Program-made: the position numbers and the translations under genes
Source: an uncultured Pelagibacteraceae bacterium
Lineage (GTDB): Bacteria; Pseudomonadota; Alphaproteobacteria; Pelagibacterales; Pelagibacteraceae
Direction of reading: 5' to 3'
NCBI GenBank assembly: GCA_902597875.1
Contig: CACJZK010000005.1
Span: 1 to 64,000, forward strand
DNA length: 64,000 bases
Part shown: positions 16,282-25,004 of the stretch, one piece after another
Layout: each line of letters begins with the position of its first letter
Numbering within the stretch: position 1 is the first letter of the stretch
Notes under the pieces: generated by a model
Database searches by the model: none
The model's input: the letters and a program-made list of their open reading frames with translations, nothing else
What the model was told of the DNA's origin: nothing

Positions 16282-18173
16282 GTTAAAACCTCTCTTTTAA
16301 AAATCCTAATAACTCCCCCCACAGAAATCAAAACTGCAGAGATCCATATCCAAATCATAAAAGGTTTTTCTTGAAACTTTATGTTATAAAAATCTGATCT
16401 AGAAATATTGCTCATGGTTATATATTTATCAGAATAAATTTTTGTTCTGATCGCCGCTTCATATGTTAAAGTCTCGGGATTGTCATAAATTCTTATTTCT
16501 GGTTTTAAATTTTCACTTAAGCTATTTTTTTTATCAAATATACTAAAGTTTCCTACAATAGCTGTATAATTTTTTCTATCCTCTTTTTCTAAAGAAATAA
16601 AATTTATAGAATAGTTTTGAAAGTTTTTTATTTCTCCAACTCTTAAGTTAAAATCTTTTTCTATTGAATAGTTGTGGTTTATGCCTATAAAGAATACTAA
16701 TAATCCAAAACCAAAATGAGAAATTATTCTTGAAGGATCGTATTTTATACTTTTTTGAAACATTTTAATGCAGTCATAAATTGAATGAATGATGAGAAAT
16801 ATTGATGAGATAATTATTAAATTTGATAAAAAGCTATATTTTCCAAAAAAATTATAAATCATAAAATTAAGTATTATGGAAAGTACAAGAGCGACAGTTG
16901 CAAATAACAAATTTTTATAACTACCCTTAATCCAACTCGTATTTGGGCCAATTGCCATCAGTAATAAAAATATAACGGTTAAAGGGATAATTAAAGTATT
17001 ATAAAATGGTGGTCCTACAGAAATTTTAGTATCAGTCAAAACTTCTAAAAATAACGGATATAAAGTTCCTATTAAAACGGAGGTTAGAAAAAAAAACATA
17101 AACCAATTGTTAACCAAAATATATGTTTCCTTGCTCTGTGAATGAAAATTATAATTTTCTTTCTTGTAATTTTTGAAAAAAATAATTAGCGCTGAAAAAA
17201 TCATTATAGATAAAAACATTAAAATATATATTCCTCTGGATGGGTCGTTTGCAAAAGTGTGGACAGAATTCAAAACTCCAGATCTTACTAAAAAAGTTCC
17301 TGTTACACTCAATGTAAAAGTTAATAAACATAGAATAATAACCCATGAATAAATTGAGTTTCTTTTTTCTAAAACAATAACTGAATGCATCAAAGCTGTC
17401 ATAACAAACCAAGGCATAAGAGAAGCATTTTCTACTGGATCCCAAAACCAAAATCCACCCCAGCCTAGCTCGTAGTAAGCCCAAATTGAACCCACTATTA
17501 TTCCAAGAGTTTGAAAGGACCAAGAAATTAAAATCCAAGGTTTGATAGAAGTTGCAAAAGGTTTTCCTTTAAAGCCAGAGACCAGAGAAGCCATTGCAGC
17601 TGAAAAATAAATTGATGAACCTACAAATCCTACATATAGCAAAGGAGGGTGTATTGCTAAAGCTGGATCTTGTAAAATTGGGTTCAGCCCAAGGCCTTCT
17701 TTCGGTTCCGGAATAATAATACTAAAAGGATTTGAATTTATTAGCAAAAAAATTAAAAAACCTATAATCAAAAAATTTTGAAATATAATAGTATAAAACC
17801 TAAATGAAATATCTTTATTTTTGTTATAAATTAAAAACAAATAGGAAAAAATAACTAAAATATTTATCCAAAGTAATAAACTCCCCTCATGACTTCCCCA
17901 AGTCCCTGTAATTTTATAAAAAAAAGGTTTATTTGTATGAGAATTTTCAAAAACATTTATTAAAGAAAAATCAGAAAAGATAAATCCTAATAATAAAACA
18001 AAAAAACTTAAAATACAGAACGTAGTCTGGTATAAAGATAAATAATAAATATTTTTATCAACTATTTTTTTATCTTTATTTAAATTGATGAAAGAATAAT
18101 AAATTAAAGAAATACTCAAAGCTAAAGTTAAAATTAAAAATATTATACCAATATTACTTAGCATTATTATCAA
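16278..18173 (-). CDS. ccmF: Cytochrome c haem lyase subunit CcmF
   Basis: A 631-residue polytopic membrane protein with about fifteen spans. The tryptophan-rich haem-handling motif WGGFWFWDPVENASLMPW is at residues 238-255, and an earlier GTWGSHEGS segment (90-98) and IHPPLLY (174-180) are also family hallmarks. CcmF takes haem from CcmE and, with CcmH, ligates it to CXXCH motifs of c-type cytochromes. It overlaps ccmE by twenty bases. The length is close to the family norm of about 650. Confidence 0.94.
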   Translation of the reverse strand: MIIMLSNIGIIFLILTLALSISLIYYSFINLNKDKKIVDKNIYYLSLYQTTFCILSFFVLLLGFIFSDFSLINVFENSHTNKPFFYKITGTWGSHEGSLLLWINILVIFSYLFLIYNKNKDISFRFYTIIFQNFLIIGFLIFLLINSNPFSIIIPEPKEGLGLNPILQDPALAIHPPLLYVGFVGSSIYFSAAMASLVSGFKGKPFATSIKPWILISWSFQTLGIIVGSIWAYYELGWGGFWFWDPVENASLMPWFVMTALMHSVIVLEKRNSIYSWVIILCLLTFTLSVTGTFLVRSGVLNSVHTFANDPSRGIYILMFLSIMIFSALIIFFKNYKKENYNFHSQSKETYILVNNWFMFFFLTSVLIGTLYPLFLEVLTDTKISVGPPFYNTLIIPLTVIFLLLMAIGPNTSWIKGSYKNLLFATVALVLSIILNFMIYNFFGKYSFLSNLIIISSIFLIIHSIYDCIKMFQKSIKYDPSRIISHFGFGLLVFFIGINHNYSIEKDFNLRVGEIKNFQNYSINFISLEKEDRKNYTAIVGNFSIFDKKNSLSENLKPEIRIYDNPETLTYEAAIRTKIYSDKYITMSNISRSDFYNIKFQEKPFMIWIWISAVLISVGGVIRIFKREVLT

Positions 18174-18582
18174 GAACTTTTTTTATTTCTGGAGGCATAT
18201 AGTTTTCATCATGTTTTGCCAAAATTCTTCTCGCGACAAAAAATTTTTTATCTCTAAGACTACCTTCAGCAACAACCCCTTTTTCCTCTAAGAATAAATT
18301 TGGTACGGAACCAGAATATGTCACTATTATTTCATTTTTAAAATCTGTAATAACAAATTTTATTTCATTTGAATTAGTCGTTATAGAATTTTTTTTCACC
18401 ATTCCGCCAATTCTTATAGATTTACCAAATTCTATATCCTCTTTCTGCTTTACTTCTGTAGGTGTAAAAAAATAAAGCATATTTTCTTTTAGAGAATTTA
18501 TTATAAAAAATATGGAAATGGATAGAAGAATTACTAATAGAACTATAAATGAAATTCTGCCTTTTACTTTTCTAGTTAGCAT
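18154..18582 (-). CDS. ccmE: Periplasmic haem chaperone CcmE
   Basis: A 142-residue protein with an N-terminal anchor (about residues 9-30) and an OB-fold periplasmic domain. The covalent haem-binding histidine is His124 in LAKHDENYMPPE, with Tyr128 in the conserved position four residues later. CcmE carries haem from CcmC to CcmF. It lies eleven bases after ccmD. The sequence is short and clean, with no unusual features. Confidence 0.93.
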   Translation of the reverse strand: MLTRKVKGRISFIVLLVILLSISIFFIINSLKENMLYFFTPTEVKQKEDIEFGKSIRIGGMVKKNSITTNSNEIKFVITDFKNEIIVTYSGSVPNLFLEEKGVVAEGSLRDKKFFVARRILAKHDENYMPPEIKKVLDNNAK

Positions 18583-18593
18583 TAAGAAATGCT

Positions 18594-18827
18594 TTATTCT
18601 ATTCTAGAACTCGTTGCTAAAATTTGATTTGTAATTTTAGATTTTTCCAGAACAGATTTTTTTTCTTCTATAGTTAAGTCTTTAAACTCAGCTAAAAATT
18701 CTTTCTCATGCTTTTTTAATGTTTTTCGTGTTTTAAAATAAAGAATAGTGCATGAAAGAAATACAATACCAAATGAAAGCCAAACAAATAGTCCGTAACC
18801 ATTCATAGATATAAGGTTTGTTATCAT
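18594..18827 (-). CDS. ccmD: Haem exporter protein CcmD
   Basis: A 77-residue protein with one membrane span preceded by the short MNGYGLFVW element that is typical of CcmD, and then a charged, probably coiled-coil cytoplasmic tail of about 45 residues. CcmD is a small membrane protein that helps release holo-CcmE from the CcmABC complex. CcmD proteins are poorly conserved, so the call depends partly on its place between ccmC (four-base overlap) and ccmE. Confidence 0.82.
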   Translation of the reverse strand: MITNLISMNGYGLFVWLSFGIVFLSCTILYFKTRKTLKKHEKEFLAEFKDLTIEEKKSVLEKSKITNQILATSSRIE

Positions 18828-19531
18828 AAACGTTTAATATTTTTTTTTCTCATCTTAATGATTTCTGTTTTATATTTCATCAGAAAAATTAGCGCACTAT
18901 AAAGTAATAATACTAGCAACATCAAGATTAATGGCACCATCATTGAGGAATCTATACTACTAGATCCATCAATTTTTATACTTGCTGGTTGATGAAGCGT
19001 TGGCCACCAATCGACTGAATATTTTATGATAATTAAATTTATCGCTCCTGCTATAGCTAAAAAACAAGATAGCTTTAAAACGGTATCCTCATTTTTTATT
19101 AGCTTAAAACTTAAAATATACAAAATATAAAACAACATTAATATAATCATAGAAGTTAGTCTAACATCCCATGCCCACCAGGTTCCCCAAGTAGGTTGCC
19201 CCCATAACGACCCAGTAATAATTGCAAGTGAAGTAAAAAGTAAACCTATTGGAGCAATACTTTTATTAATTAAATAAAAATTTTTAATTTTAAAGATAAA
19301 ATTTAAAATTGACAAAAAAGCTATACAAGAAAAGCATGCCAATCCAATCCAAGCTGAAGGAACATGTACATACATTATTCTTACTGAGTCCCCCTGTAAA
19401 TAGTCTGGAGGAGATAAAACTAATGCAAATACTAAGCCAACGGTTAAGATTAGAAAAAAAATAGAATTAATAAATTTTATCAATTTTTCTAAAATTATAT
19501 AAATGTAACTAGGAAGCAAAAACTTAATCAT
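18824..19531 (-). CDS. ccmC: Haem exporter / CcmE haem-loading protein CcmC
   Basis: A 235-residue protein with six predicted spans and the tryptophan-rich motif WGQPTWGTWWAWD (110-122). His56 in YVHVPSA and a second conserved His in PTLHQPAS flank it as likely axial haem ligands. CcmC attaches haem to CcmE. It is the first gene of ccmCDEFGH here. The ABC components CcmA and CcmB are not adjacent, as upstream DNA holds hspQ. The first codon is 18 bases beyond a divergent AT-rich promoter-like patch. Confidence 0.93.
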   Translation of the reverse strand: MIKFLLPSYIYIILEKLIKFINSIFFLILTVGLVFALVLSPPDYLQGDSVRIMYVHVPSAWIGLACFSCIAFLSILNFIFKIKNFYLINKSIAPIGLLFTSLAIITGSLWGQPTWGTWWAWDVRLTSMIILMLFYILYILSFKLIKNEDTVLKLSCFLAIAGAINLIIIKYSVDWWPTLHQPASIKIDGSSSIDSSMMVPLILMLLVLLLYSALIFLMKYKTEIIKMRKKNIKRL

Positions 19532-19545
19532 AATATAATGATTAT

Positions 19546-19714
19546 AGTAATATTAATTTTATGTGAAGGTGAATTTTTGGCCTAATTGAGAATTGAGAGG
19601 GAGTTAAAGAAGTATGAGTAATTCCCAACTAGGCTCTAACATTAAAAATATAACTTGTTTATTTGTCAGAGATTCGATCTAATGTTGTTAAATTTGTGGC
19701 AAATTCAGTTTTTT
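19546..19714 (+). ncRNA. Candidate small RNA or small-peptide transcription unit
   Basis: The 184 bases between ccmC and hspQ carry signals on the plus strand that no neighbour explains. A perfect TATAAT (19534-19539) could place a start near 19546, although no good -35 box is seen. A hairpin with a T-run at 19691-19714 is oriented for plus-strand termination. In between, GGCCTA (about 19579-19584) can pair with TAGGCT (about 19630-19635) around a GGGA/TCCC stem. A 22-codon frame at 19614-19682 has an AGGGAG ribosome-like site ten bases upstream. I do not recognise a known RNA family. The 5' end is approximate. Confidence 0.35.
19691..19714 (+). terminator. Plus-strand intrinsic terminator facing hspQ
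   Basis: AATTTG (19691-19696) and CAAATT (19700-19705) form a six-base-pair stem with a TGG loop, followed after three bases by six T residues (19709-19714). The opposite strand has no T-run after the stem, so this is not the hspQ terminator. It implies a transcript arriving from the left on the plus strand, where no long ORF exists. The stem is short and AT-rich, which lowers confidence. Confidence 0.5.
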
Positions 19715-19715
19715 C

Positions 19716-20036
19716 TTAATTTGAGGGCTTAAAATAACTTGCGCCTTTTTTTCCAGAAAATATTTCGTTAATTAAAGGATGTTTGACAGGCTCCTTCGAA
19801 TTATCAATTAATAAATTTTGTTCAGAGACATAGGCCTCGTAAGTAACGTCATTACTCTCAGCTAAAAGATGATAAAATGGCTGATCTTTTCTGGGACGAA
19901 CTTCTTTAGGAATTGATTGATACCACTCTTCAGAGTTATTAAATTCGAAGTCAACGTCATATATTACTCCTCTGAAATTGAAATGCCTATGTTTTACAGT
20001 TTCACCTATTGAAAACTTTGCATTGTTTATAGACAT
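19716..20036 (-). CDS. hspQ: Heat shock protein HspQ (YccV-like, hemimethylated-DNA-binding fold)
   Basis: A 106-residue protein with the HspQ/YccV domain: FSIGETVKHRHFNFRGVIYD near the N-terminus, then RPRKDQPFYHLLAE and YVSEQNL. In E. coli HspQ is a heat-induced protein that acts as an adaptor for Lon and binds hemimethylated DNA in vitro. Residues 1-95 cover the whole domain, with a short extra tail. It is a single-gene unit between the candidate small RNA and the divergent yciB. Role in this organism is inferred from the family. Confidence 0.87.
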   Translation of the reverse strand: MSINNAKFSIGETVKHRHFNFRGVIYDVDFEFNNSEEWYQSIPKEVRPRKDQPFYHLLAESNDVTYEAYVSEQNLLIDNSKEPVKHPLINEIFSGKKGASYFKPSN

Positions 20037-20114
20037 TAATTTAAAGATAATAATTTTTTTAAAAAAATCAATATATAAATTTATTTAAAAAAAAATTTGT
20101 GTTAAGAATTATGT

Positions 20115-20660
20115 GTGAATAAGTCGCTTTTAAAATTTATCACAGACTTTGGTCCTTTATTGATTTTTTTTGTTGTGTATTACACGAGTGATAACAATCT
20201 AAAAGTTGCAATTCCTCCATTAATTATAGCAACTCTATTAGCTGTAATCGTTGCTTATTTTGTTGAGAAAAAAATTCCTTATCTTCCTTTAATAGGTGCT
20301 GTATTGGTCTCATTTTTTGGCGGTTTAACTTTGTATTTTAATAATCCTATATTTATTTATTTAAAACCAACAATTATTAATATCATTTTCGCAGCCACAT
20401 TATTGTTTGGAAAAACATTCTTTAAAATTAATTTTTTAAGAATTTTCTTCAAGAATGCTTTTCAGCTTGATGATATAGGTTGGAGTAAATTAAATAATAG
20501 ATGGGCATATTTTTTTATTTTTCTTGCTTTAGCTAACGAATTAGTTTGGAGAACACAAACTGAAGCAGTATGGGTAAATTTTAAAGTTTGGGGAATACTG
20601 CCTTTAACTTTTATTTTTACCGCTTCGCAATTGCCTTTAATAAATAAACATAAAATATGA
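20115..20660 (+). CDS. yciB: Septation protein A / inner membrane protein YciB
   Basis: A 181-residue membrane protein with five or so spans. It begins KFITDFGPLLIFFVVYY and contains FKINFLRIFFKNAFQLDD-W-KLN-RWAYFF and WVNFKVWG, the conserved core of the YciB/IspZ family. YciB is linked to cell-envelope synthesis and intracellular septation. The start must be the GTG at 20115: an ATG four bases earlier (20111) is in another frame and hits a stop after three codons. Its stop overlaps the next gene by four bases. Confidence 0.9.
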   Translation: MNKSLLKFITDFGPLLIFFVVYYTSDNNLKVAIPPLIIATLLAVIVAYFVEKKIPYLPLIGAVLVSFFGGLTLYFNNPIFIYLKPTIINIIFAATLLFGKTFFKINFLRIFFKNAFQLDDIGWSKLNNRWAYFFIFLALANELVWRTQTEAVWVNFKVWGILPLTFIFTASQLPLINKHKI

Positions 20661-21001
20661 AAAATCTAAAGTTAGTAATAAATAACGATAAAAAAAATTT
20701 GAAACAATCCTTTTTTGTTAAAAAGGAATTAAAAGATATTTTGAATTTGTACGCAAAAATGGTTTCAAATGGACACTGGAGAGACTATTCTCTTTCTTCT
20801 GGGCCAAAAGAAATATCATTCGATGTTTACCAAAGAGCGTCGGATAAACCTATATTCAGGATATTAAAAAAATTAAAACCAAAGAAATTTGATGAAAAAT
20901 TTTTAATTAAAGACACCAATGGTCAAATTATAAAGAAATCAGAGAATCTTAATAGACTAATAGATATGACAAATTGGAATAATTTAAAGATAATAAAATA
21001 G
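20657..21001 (+). CDS. DUF2794 family protein
   Basis: A 114-residue soluble protein of the alphaproteobacterial DUF2794 family, recognisable by FFVKKELKDILNLYAKMVS, NGHWRDYSL, FDVYQRASDKPIF and L-DMTNW. The role is unknown. It overlaps yciB by four bases (ATGA), so the two are translated from one message. The same linkage of a DUF2794 gene with a septation-type gene is common in the class, from memory. Convergent to the Bax inhibitor-1 family gene, with no spacer at all. Confidence 0.82.
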   Translation: MKNLKLVINNDKKNLKQSFFVKKELKDILNLYAKMVSNGHWRDYSLSSGPKEISFDVYQRASDKPIFRILKKLKPKKFDEKFLIKDTNGQIIKKSENLNRLIDMTNWNNLKIIK

Positions 21002-21754
21002 TTACCTTCTTTGACCGAAAAGTCTTAGCAACATTATGAATAGATTAATAAAGTCAAGATAAAGAGTTAAAGCTCCCATGATAGCTTTTTTTCCACTTAA
21101 CTCTCCACTATCACTCACCAGGTACATGTTCTTTATTTTTTGAGTATCATAAGCAGTGAGTCCCACGAAAACGAGAACTCCTATAATTGAAATTACAAAA
21201 TACATCATAGAAGATTTAAGAAATAAATTTACTATTGATGCAATTATTATACCAATTAAACCCATAATCAGAAATGAACCGAGTTTAGTCAGATCTCTTT
21301 TTGTGGTATAGCCATAGATGCTCATAGCACCAAATGTTCCAGCAGTAATAAAGAAAACTCTAGTAATGCTTGCTCCAGTGTAGATCAAAAATATAGATGA
21401 CAGAGAAGCTCCCATAAGCGCTGCGAAGATCCAAAAAACAGTTTGGGCTTTTGAAACGCTCATCTTTGCTATTCCAAAGCTCATATAAAAAACAATTCCT
21501 AAAGGTGCGAGCATTATTACCCACATTAAAGCAGAATTGTATATTGCGTTTCCTATATTTGTTAAACCTATTATTTCACCACTAGCTCCAGTGACTACTG
21601 AAAGTTTAAATAGAAACAATGCTACTACCCCAGTTAATAGAACGCCGGAAGCCATATAATTATAAACCTTAAGCATATAAGCTCTTAAGCCTTGATCTAT
21701 AATTGCTTCTGATGCTGAAGACCTTGTAGCTGAACTCTGTTTATTTAAAACCAT
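21002..21754 (-). CDS. Bax inhibitor-1 family membrane protein
   Basis: A 250-residue protein with seven predicted membrane spans and BI-1/YccA landmarks: a short charged N-terminus followed by LRAYMLKVYNYMASGV, then SIYGYTTKRDLTKLGSFL and FVGLTAYDTQKIK. The family includes YbhL/YccA and calcium-leak channels such as BsYetJ. An Asp pair for pH sensing could be Asp203 (TAYDTQ) and a C-terminal Asp in YLDFINLF. The gene stands alone and diverges from the aldo/keto reductase across 70 bases. Confidence 0.9.
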   Translation of the reverse strand: MVLNKQSSATRSSASEAIIDQGLRAYMLKVYNYMASGVLLTGVVALFLFKLSVVTGASGEIIGLTNIGNAIYNSALMWVIMLAPLGIVFYMSFGIAKMSVSKAQTVFWIFAALMGASLSSIFLIYTGASITRVFFITAGTFGAMSIYGYTTKRDLTKLGSFLIMGLIGIIIASIVNLFLKSSMMYFVISIIGVLVFVGLTAYDTQKIKNMYLVSDSGELSGKKAIMGALTLYLDFINLFIMLLRLFGQRR

Positions 21755-21824
21755 AAGCTTAATATAAGAAATTTTATTAACTTTTCAATAGGCAATTTTT
21801 CCTTTAAAAAATCGTTACAATTTT

Positions 21825-22862
21825 ATGAAATTTAAAAAATTAGGAAACAGCGATCTTAATGTAAGCCTTATTTGTCTCGGAACTATGACATGGGGAACCC
21901 AAAATACTGAAAAAGAGGCTTTTGAACAAATGGATTATTCTATTGGACAAGGAATAAATTTTTTTGATACAGCTGAACTTTACTCTGTTCCCCCTACTAA
22001 AGAATCCTATGGAAAAACAGAAATAATGATTGGTAACTGGTTTGAAAAAAGAAAAAACAGAGAAAAGATAATTTTAGCTTCAAAAGTTGCAGGACCGGGT
22101 CTAGATTGGATAAGAGGAGGCGGAAATAGTTTTTCTGAAAAGAAAATTGGTAAAGCTATAGATGACAGTCTGAAAAGATTAAAAACAGATTACATAGATC
22201 TATATCAATTACATTGGCCCGAAAGATCCACAAATTGCTTTGGTAGGAGAGAATTTAAATTAAATAAAAATGAAGGAGAATGGAATGATTTTGAGAATAT
22301 TTTGCAAGCGTTAGAAAAATTTATAAAAAGTGGGAAAATTAGATATATCGGTGTGTCAAATGAAACCCCTTATGGTCTTTCAAAATATTTAGAAATATCA
22401 AAAAATAAAAATCTACCTAGAATGATGTCAGTTCAAAATCCTTATAGTTTGGTTAATAGAACATATGAAATAGGTATGTCAGAAATTTCGATTAGAGAAA
22501 AATGTGGTTTGTTGGTTTATTATCCTTTGGCATCTGGAGCATTATCAGGAAAATATAGAAATGGCAAAATGCCAAAAAATGCAAGAATGACTATGTTTAA
22601 AGGTTGGGAAAGAATGCTTAATCCTTTAGCAATGAAAGCATATGATGAATACTATAAACTTTCTAAAGAAAATAATATGACTATGGTTCAATTGGCCCAA
22701 GCGTTTGTAAATTCTAGACCCTTCGTTACAAGCAATATTATAGGGGCAACTACAATGGATCAATTAAAAGAGAATATTGATAGTATCAAAATTGAACTAA
22801 CTGAAGAAATAATAGAAAAAATTAATTTAATACATAATAATAATCCTAATCCGGCTCCATAA
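21825..22862 (+). CDS. Aldo/keto reductase (Tas-like)
   Basis: A 345-residue NADP-dependent aldo/keto reductase with the catalytic tetrad Asp48 (FFDTAELYS), Tyr53, Lys87 and His130 (YQLHWPER). The C-terminal NADPH-binding part has SNIIGATTMDQLKENI. The N-terminal LGTMTWGTQNTE matches the Tas subgroup of the family. These enzymes reduce carbonyls, and the physiological substrate is unknown. It reads toward the IalB-like gene 51 bases away and argG, in the same direction. Confidence 0.88.
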   Translation: MKFKKLGNSDLNVSLICLGTMTWGTQNTEKEAFEQMDYSIGQGINFFDTAELYSVPPTKESYGKTEIMIGNWFEKRKNREKIILASKVAGPGLDWIRGGGNSFSEKKIGKAIDDSLKRLKTDYIDLYQLHWPERSTNCFGRREFKLNKNEGEWNDFENILQALEKFIKSGKIRYIGVSNETPYGLSKYLEISKNKNLPRMMSVQNPYSLVNRTYEIGMSEISIREKCGLLVYYPLASGALSGKYRNGKMPKNARMTMFKGWERMLNPLAMKAYDEYYKLSKENNMTMVQLAQAFVNSRPFVTSNIIGATTMDQLKENIDSIKIELTEEIIEKINLIHNNNPNPAP

Positions 22863-22913
22863 AACGCTTAGCAACCATTGAAATACTTTTTTTTTAGTAT
22901 AAAAATTAAAATT

Positions 22914-23414
22914 ATGAAATTTAAATTTTATTTTCTAAGCTTTATTTTTATATTGTCTTTATCTACGGCAATAGCAGATACGCCTAAATCGACGGGCAAA
23001 TACAAAAACTGGCAAAGTTTTAGCGCTGAAACTAGCGAAGGTAAAATTTGTTTTGCTCAAACCTTACCAACAAAAAGAGCACCTAAAAATATTAACAGAG
23101 AAGACTCTAGACTTTTTGTTACATTTAGACCCAAAGAAAACATTTCTGACGAAGTCAGTATAACAAGTGGTCATCCATATAAATCTTCTACGGTTACTGC
23201 AAAGTCAGGAAAAAAAAGTTTTTCTTTTTTTTCACAAGATAAATTTGCATGGCTTTTAGATGAAAATGAGGAAAAAAATTTTATTAAGTTAATGAAGAGA
23301 GCAACAAATCTTATAGTTACTGCCAATACTATTAAGGGAGCGCAGACAGTAGATCATTATTCTATGATGGGATTTACAAAGGCTTATAATACTGCCAAAA
23401 AAACTTGCAGTTAA
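22914..23414 (+). CDS. IalB-like secreted protein
   Basis: From the ATG at 22914 the protein has 166 residues, beginning with a signal peptide (MKFKFYFLSFIFILSLSTAIA). A TTG at 22878 would add 12 residues and spoil the signal, so I prefer the later start. The mature part resembles invasion-associated locus B proteins: W-x-SF, a Cys early (GKICFAQ), a DRAF-like middle domain, and a final Cys near the end (KKTCS), likely a disulfide pair. The family is common in free-living Alphaproteobacteria and its role is not known. It sits directly before argG with no gap. Confidence 0.65.
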   Translation: MKFKFYFLSFIFILSLSTAIADTPKSTGKYKNWQSFSAETSEGKICFAQTLPTKRAPKNINREDSRLFVTFRPKENISDEVSITSGHPYKSSTVTAKSGKKSFSFFSQDKFAWLLDENEEKNFIKLMKRATNLIVTANTIKGAQTVDHYSMMGFTKAYNTAKKTCS

Positions 23415-24596
23415 ATGAAAAAAATTGTTTTAGCTTATTCAGGTGGGTTAGATACCTCAATCATTTTAAGATGGCTTCAAGAAAACTATAAAGCTGAAAT
23501 AATAGCTTATACCGCTAATATTGGTCAGATAATTAATAAAAAAAAAATTATTAAGAATGCAAAAAGTCTTGGCGTCAAAAAGATAATTATTGAAGATTTA
23601 AATAATATATTTGTAAAAGATTATATTTTTCCAATGATAAGAGCTCATGCTGTTTACGAAGGAAGCTATTTGTTAGGTACTTCAATAGCAAGACCGCTTA
23701 TAGGCAAAAGACAAATAGAAATTGCAAAAAAATTTAGAGCTTTCGCAGTTGCTCATGGTGCAACAGGTAAAGGAAATGATCAAGTAAGATTCGAGTTAGC
23801 ATATGCATTTTTCGGAAAAAAAATTAAAGTTATTGCCCCTTGGAGAGAGTGGAAGCTTCAATCTAGAACCGACTTAATAAAATATGCAAAAAAAAATAAA
23901 ATACCTATTCCAAAAGATAAAAAAGGAGCACCACCATTTTCTGTTGATGATAACATTTTTCATACTTCAACTGAGGGAAAAAATTTAGAAAATCCAAAAA
24001 ACTCTGCTCCAGAATATATATTCCAAAGAACTGTTTCACCTGAAAAAGCCCCAAACAAAAAAACAATAGTAAAAATTGGATTTAGAAATGGCGATCCTGT
24101 CTCAATTAATAACAAAAGACTCAAACCAGCAAAACTCTTAGATAAACTAAATTCTATTGCTGGGAAAAACGGAGTAGGAAGAGTTGATTTGGTTGAAAAT
24201 AGATTTATAGGAATAAAATCTAGAGGTGTTTATGAAACACCAGGAGGAACAATTTTGTATACCGCTCATAGAGCCATAGAGTCGGTAACTCTTGATAAAA
24301 AAACAATGCACGATAAAGAGAGAGTAATGCCTCTTTATGCTGAGCTTGTTTATAATGGATACTGGTTTTCCAGGAAAAGAATTAATTTACAAAAAGTAAT
24401 TGATAAAAAAAGAAAATATGTCTCAGGAGAAGTTAAATTAAAAATTTACAAAGGAAACATAACAATACTTTCTAGAAAGACTAAAAATAAAGCTTATTCA
24501 ATGAAAAAAGTCTCTTTTGAAGAAAATAAAACCTTTAATAAAACAAAAGTAGAGAAATTCATTAAATTTCACTCAAAACAGTTAAAAAAAGCTTAA
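23415..24596 (+). CDS. argG: Argininosuccinate synthase
   Basis: A 393-residue enzyme that condenses citrulline and aspartate with ATP to form argininosuccinate, the step before arginine. Diagnostic segments are the ATP pyrophosphatase loop LAYSGGLDTSI near residue 6, GSYLLGTSIARP, AHGATGKGNDQVRFE, APWREW and the APEYIF-like strand. The length is normal. The start follows the IalB-like stop directly. argH is not in the window. The last third is lysine-rich, which fits the local AT bias. Confidence 0.95.
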   Translation: MKKIVLAYSGGLDTSIILRWLQENYKAEIIAYTANIGQIINKKKIIKNAKSLGVKKIIIEDLNNIFVKDYIFPMIRAHAVYEGSYLLGTSIARPLIGKRQIEIAKKFRAFAVAHGATGKGNDQVRFELAYAFFGKKIKVIAPWREWKLQSRTDLIKYAKKNKIPIPKDKKGAPPFSVDDNIFHTSTEGKNLENPKNSAPEYIFQRTVSPEKAPNKKTIVKIGFRNGDPVSINNKRLKPAKLLDKLNSIAGKNGVGRVDLVENRFIGIKSRGVYETPGGTILYTAHRAIESVTLDKKTMHDKERVMPLYAELVYNGYWFSRKRINLQKVIDKKRKYVSGEVKLKIYKGNITILSRKTKNKAYSMKKVSFEENKTFNKTKVEKFIKFHSKQLKKA

Positions 24597-24617
24597 AATC
24601 CTGATATTAGCATTAGT

Positions 24618-25004
24618 ATGAATTCAACGATTCGTAATATTCAATTAGTAGCAGTCTTGTTTGTATTGGGAGCAACTATTCTGGCTTTTTTTTTAGAGGT
24701 AAAAGAAATGTATGATAACAGATTGGTTAATTTAGCTGATCTTTTGCTTATGTTTATTTATATCGAGGTAATAGGCCTTGTTAGATCTTACTGGGAAACA
24801 AGATCAGTGAGAATTTCCTACCCTTTGGTTATAGCTATAACGGCTTTAGCTAGATATATAATACTCCAAGATAAAAATGATGATCCATCAAATTTAATTT
24901 ACATATCCTCAGCTATATTAATTGTTGCATTGGCCACTGTAATCATCAGATTTAGAAACAGTAGATATTTGAAAATAGACAATAGTAAGTCTAACGACCT
25001 TTAA
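24618..25004 (+). CDS. Phosphate-starvation-inducible PsiE family protein
   Basis: A 128-residue membrane protein with four spans. The segment VNLADLLLMFIYIEVIGLVRSYWETR followed by SYPLVIAITALARYII matches PsiE-like proteins. The family responds to phosphate starvation in E. coli, but its biochemical role is unknown and no pho-box was sought here. It begins 22 bases after argG and overlaps the convergent folD by 14 bases. Confidence 0.78.
   Translation: MNSTIRNIQLVAVLFVLGATILAFFLEVKEMYDNRLVNLADLLLMFIYIEVIGLVRSYWETRSVRISYPLVIAITALARYIILQDKNDDPSNLIYISSAILIVALATVIIRFRNSRYLKIDNSKSNDL

Noticed and set aside
20111-20124. ATG at 20111 as the yciB start
   Set aside because: It is in a different frame and reaches TAA after three codons; the GTG at 20115 opens the long frame.
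22878-22913. Upstream TTG start of the IalB-like gene
   Set aside because: The added residues would precede a complete signal peptide beginning at the ATG at 22914.
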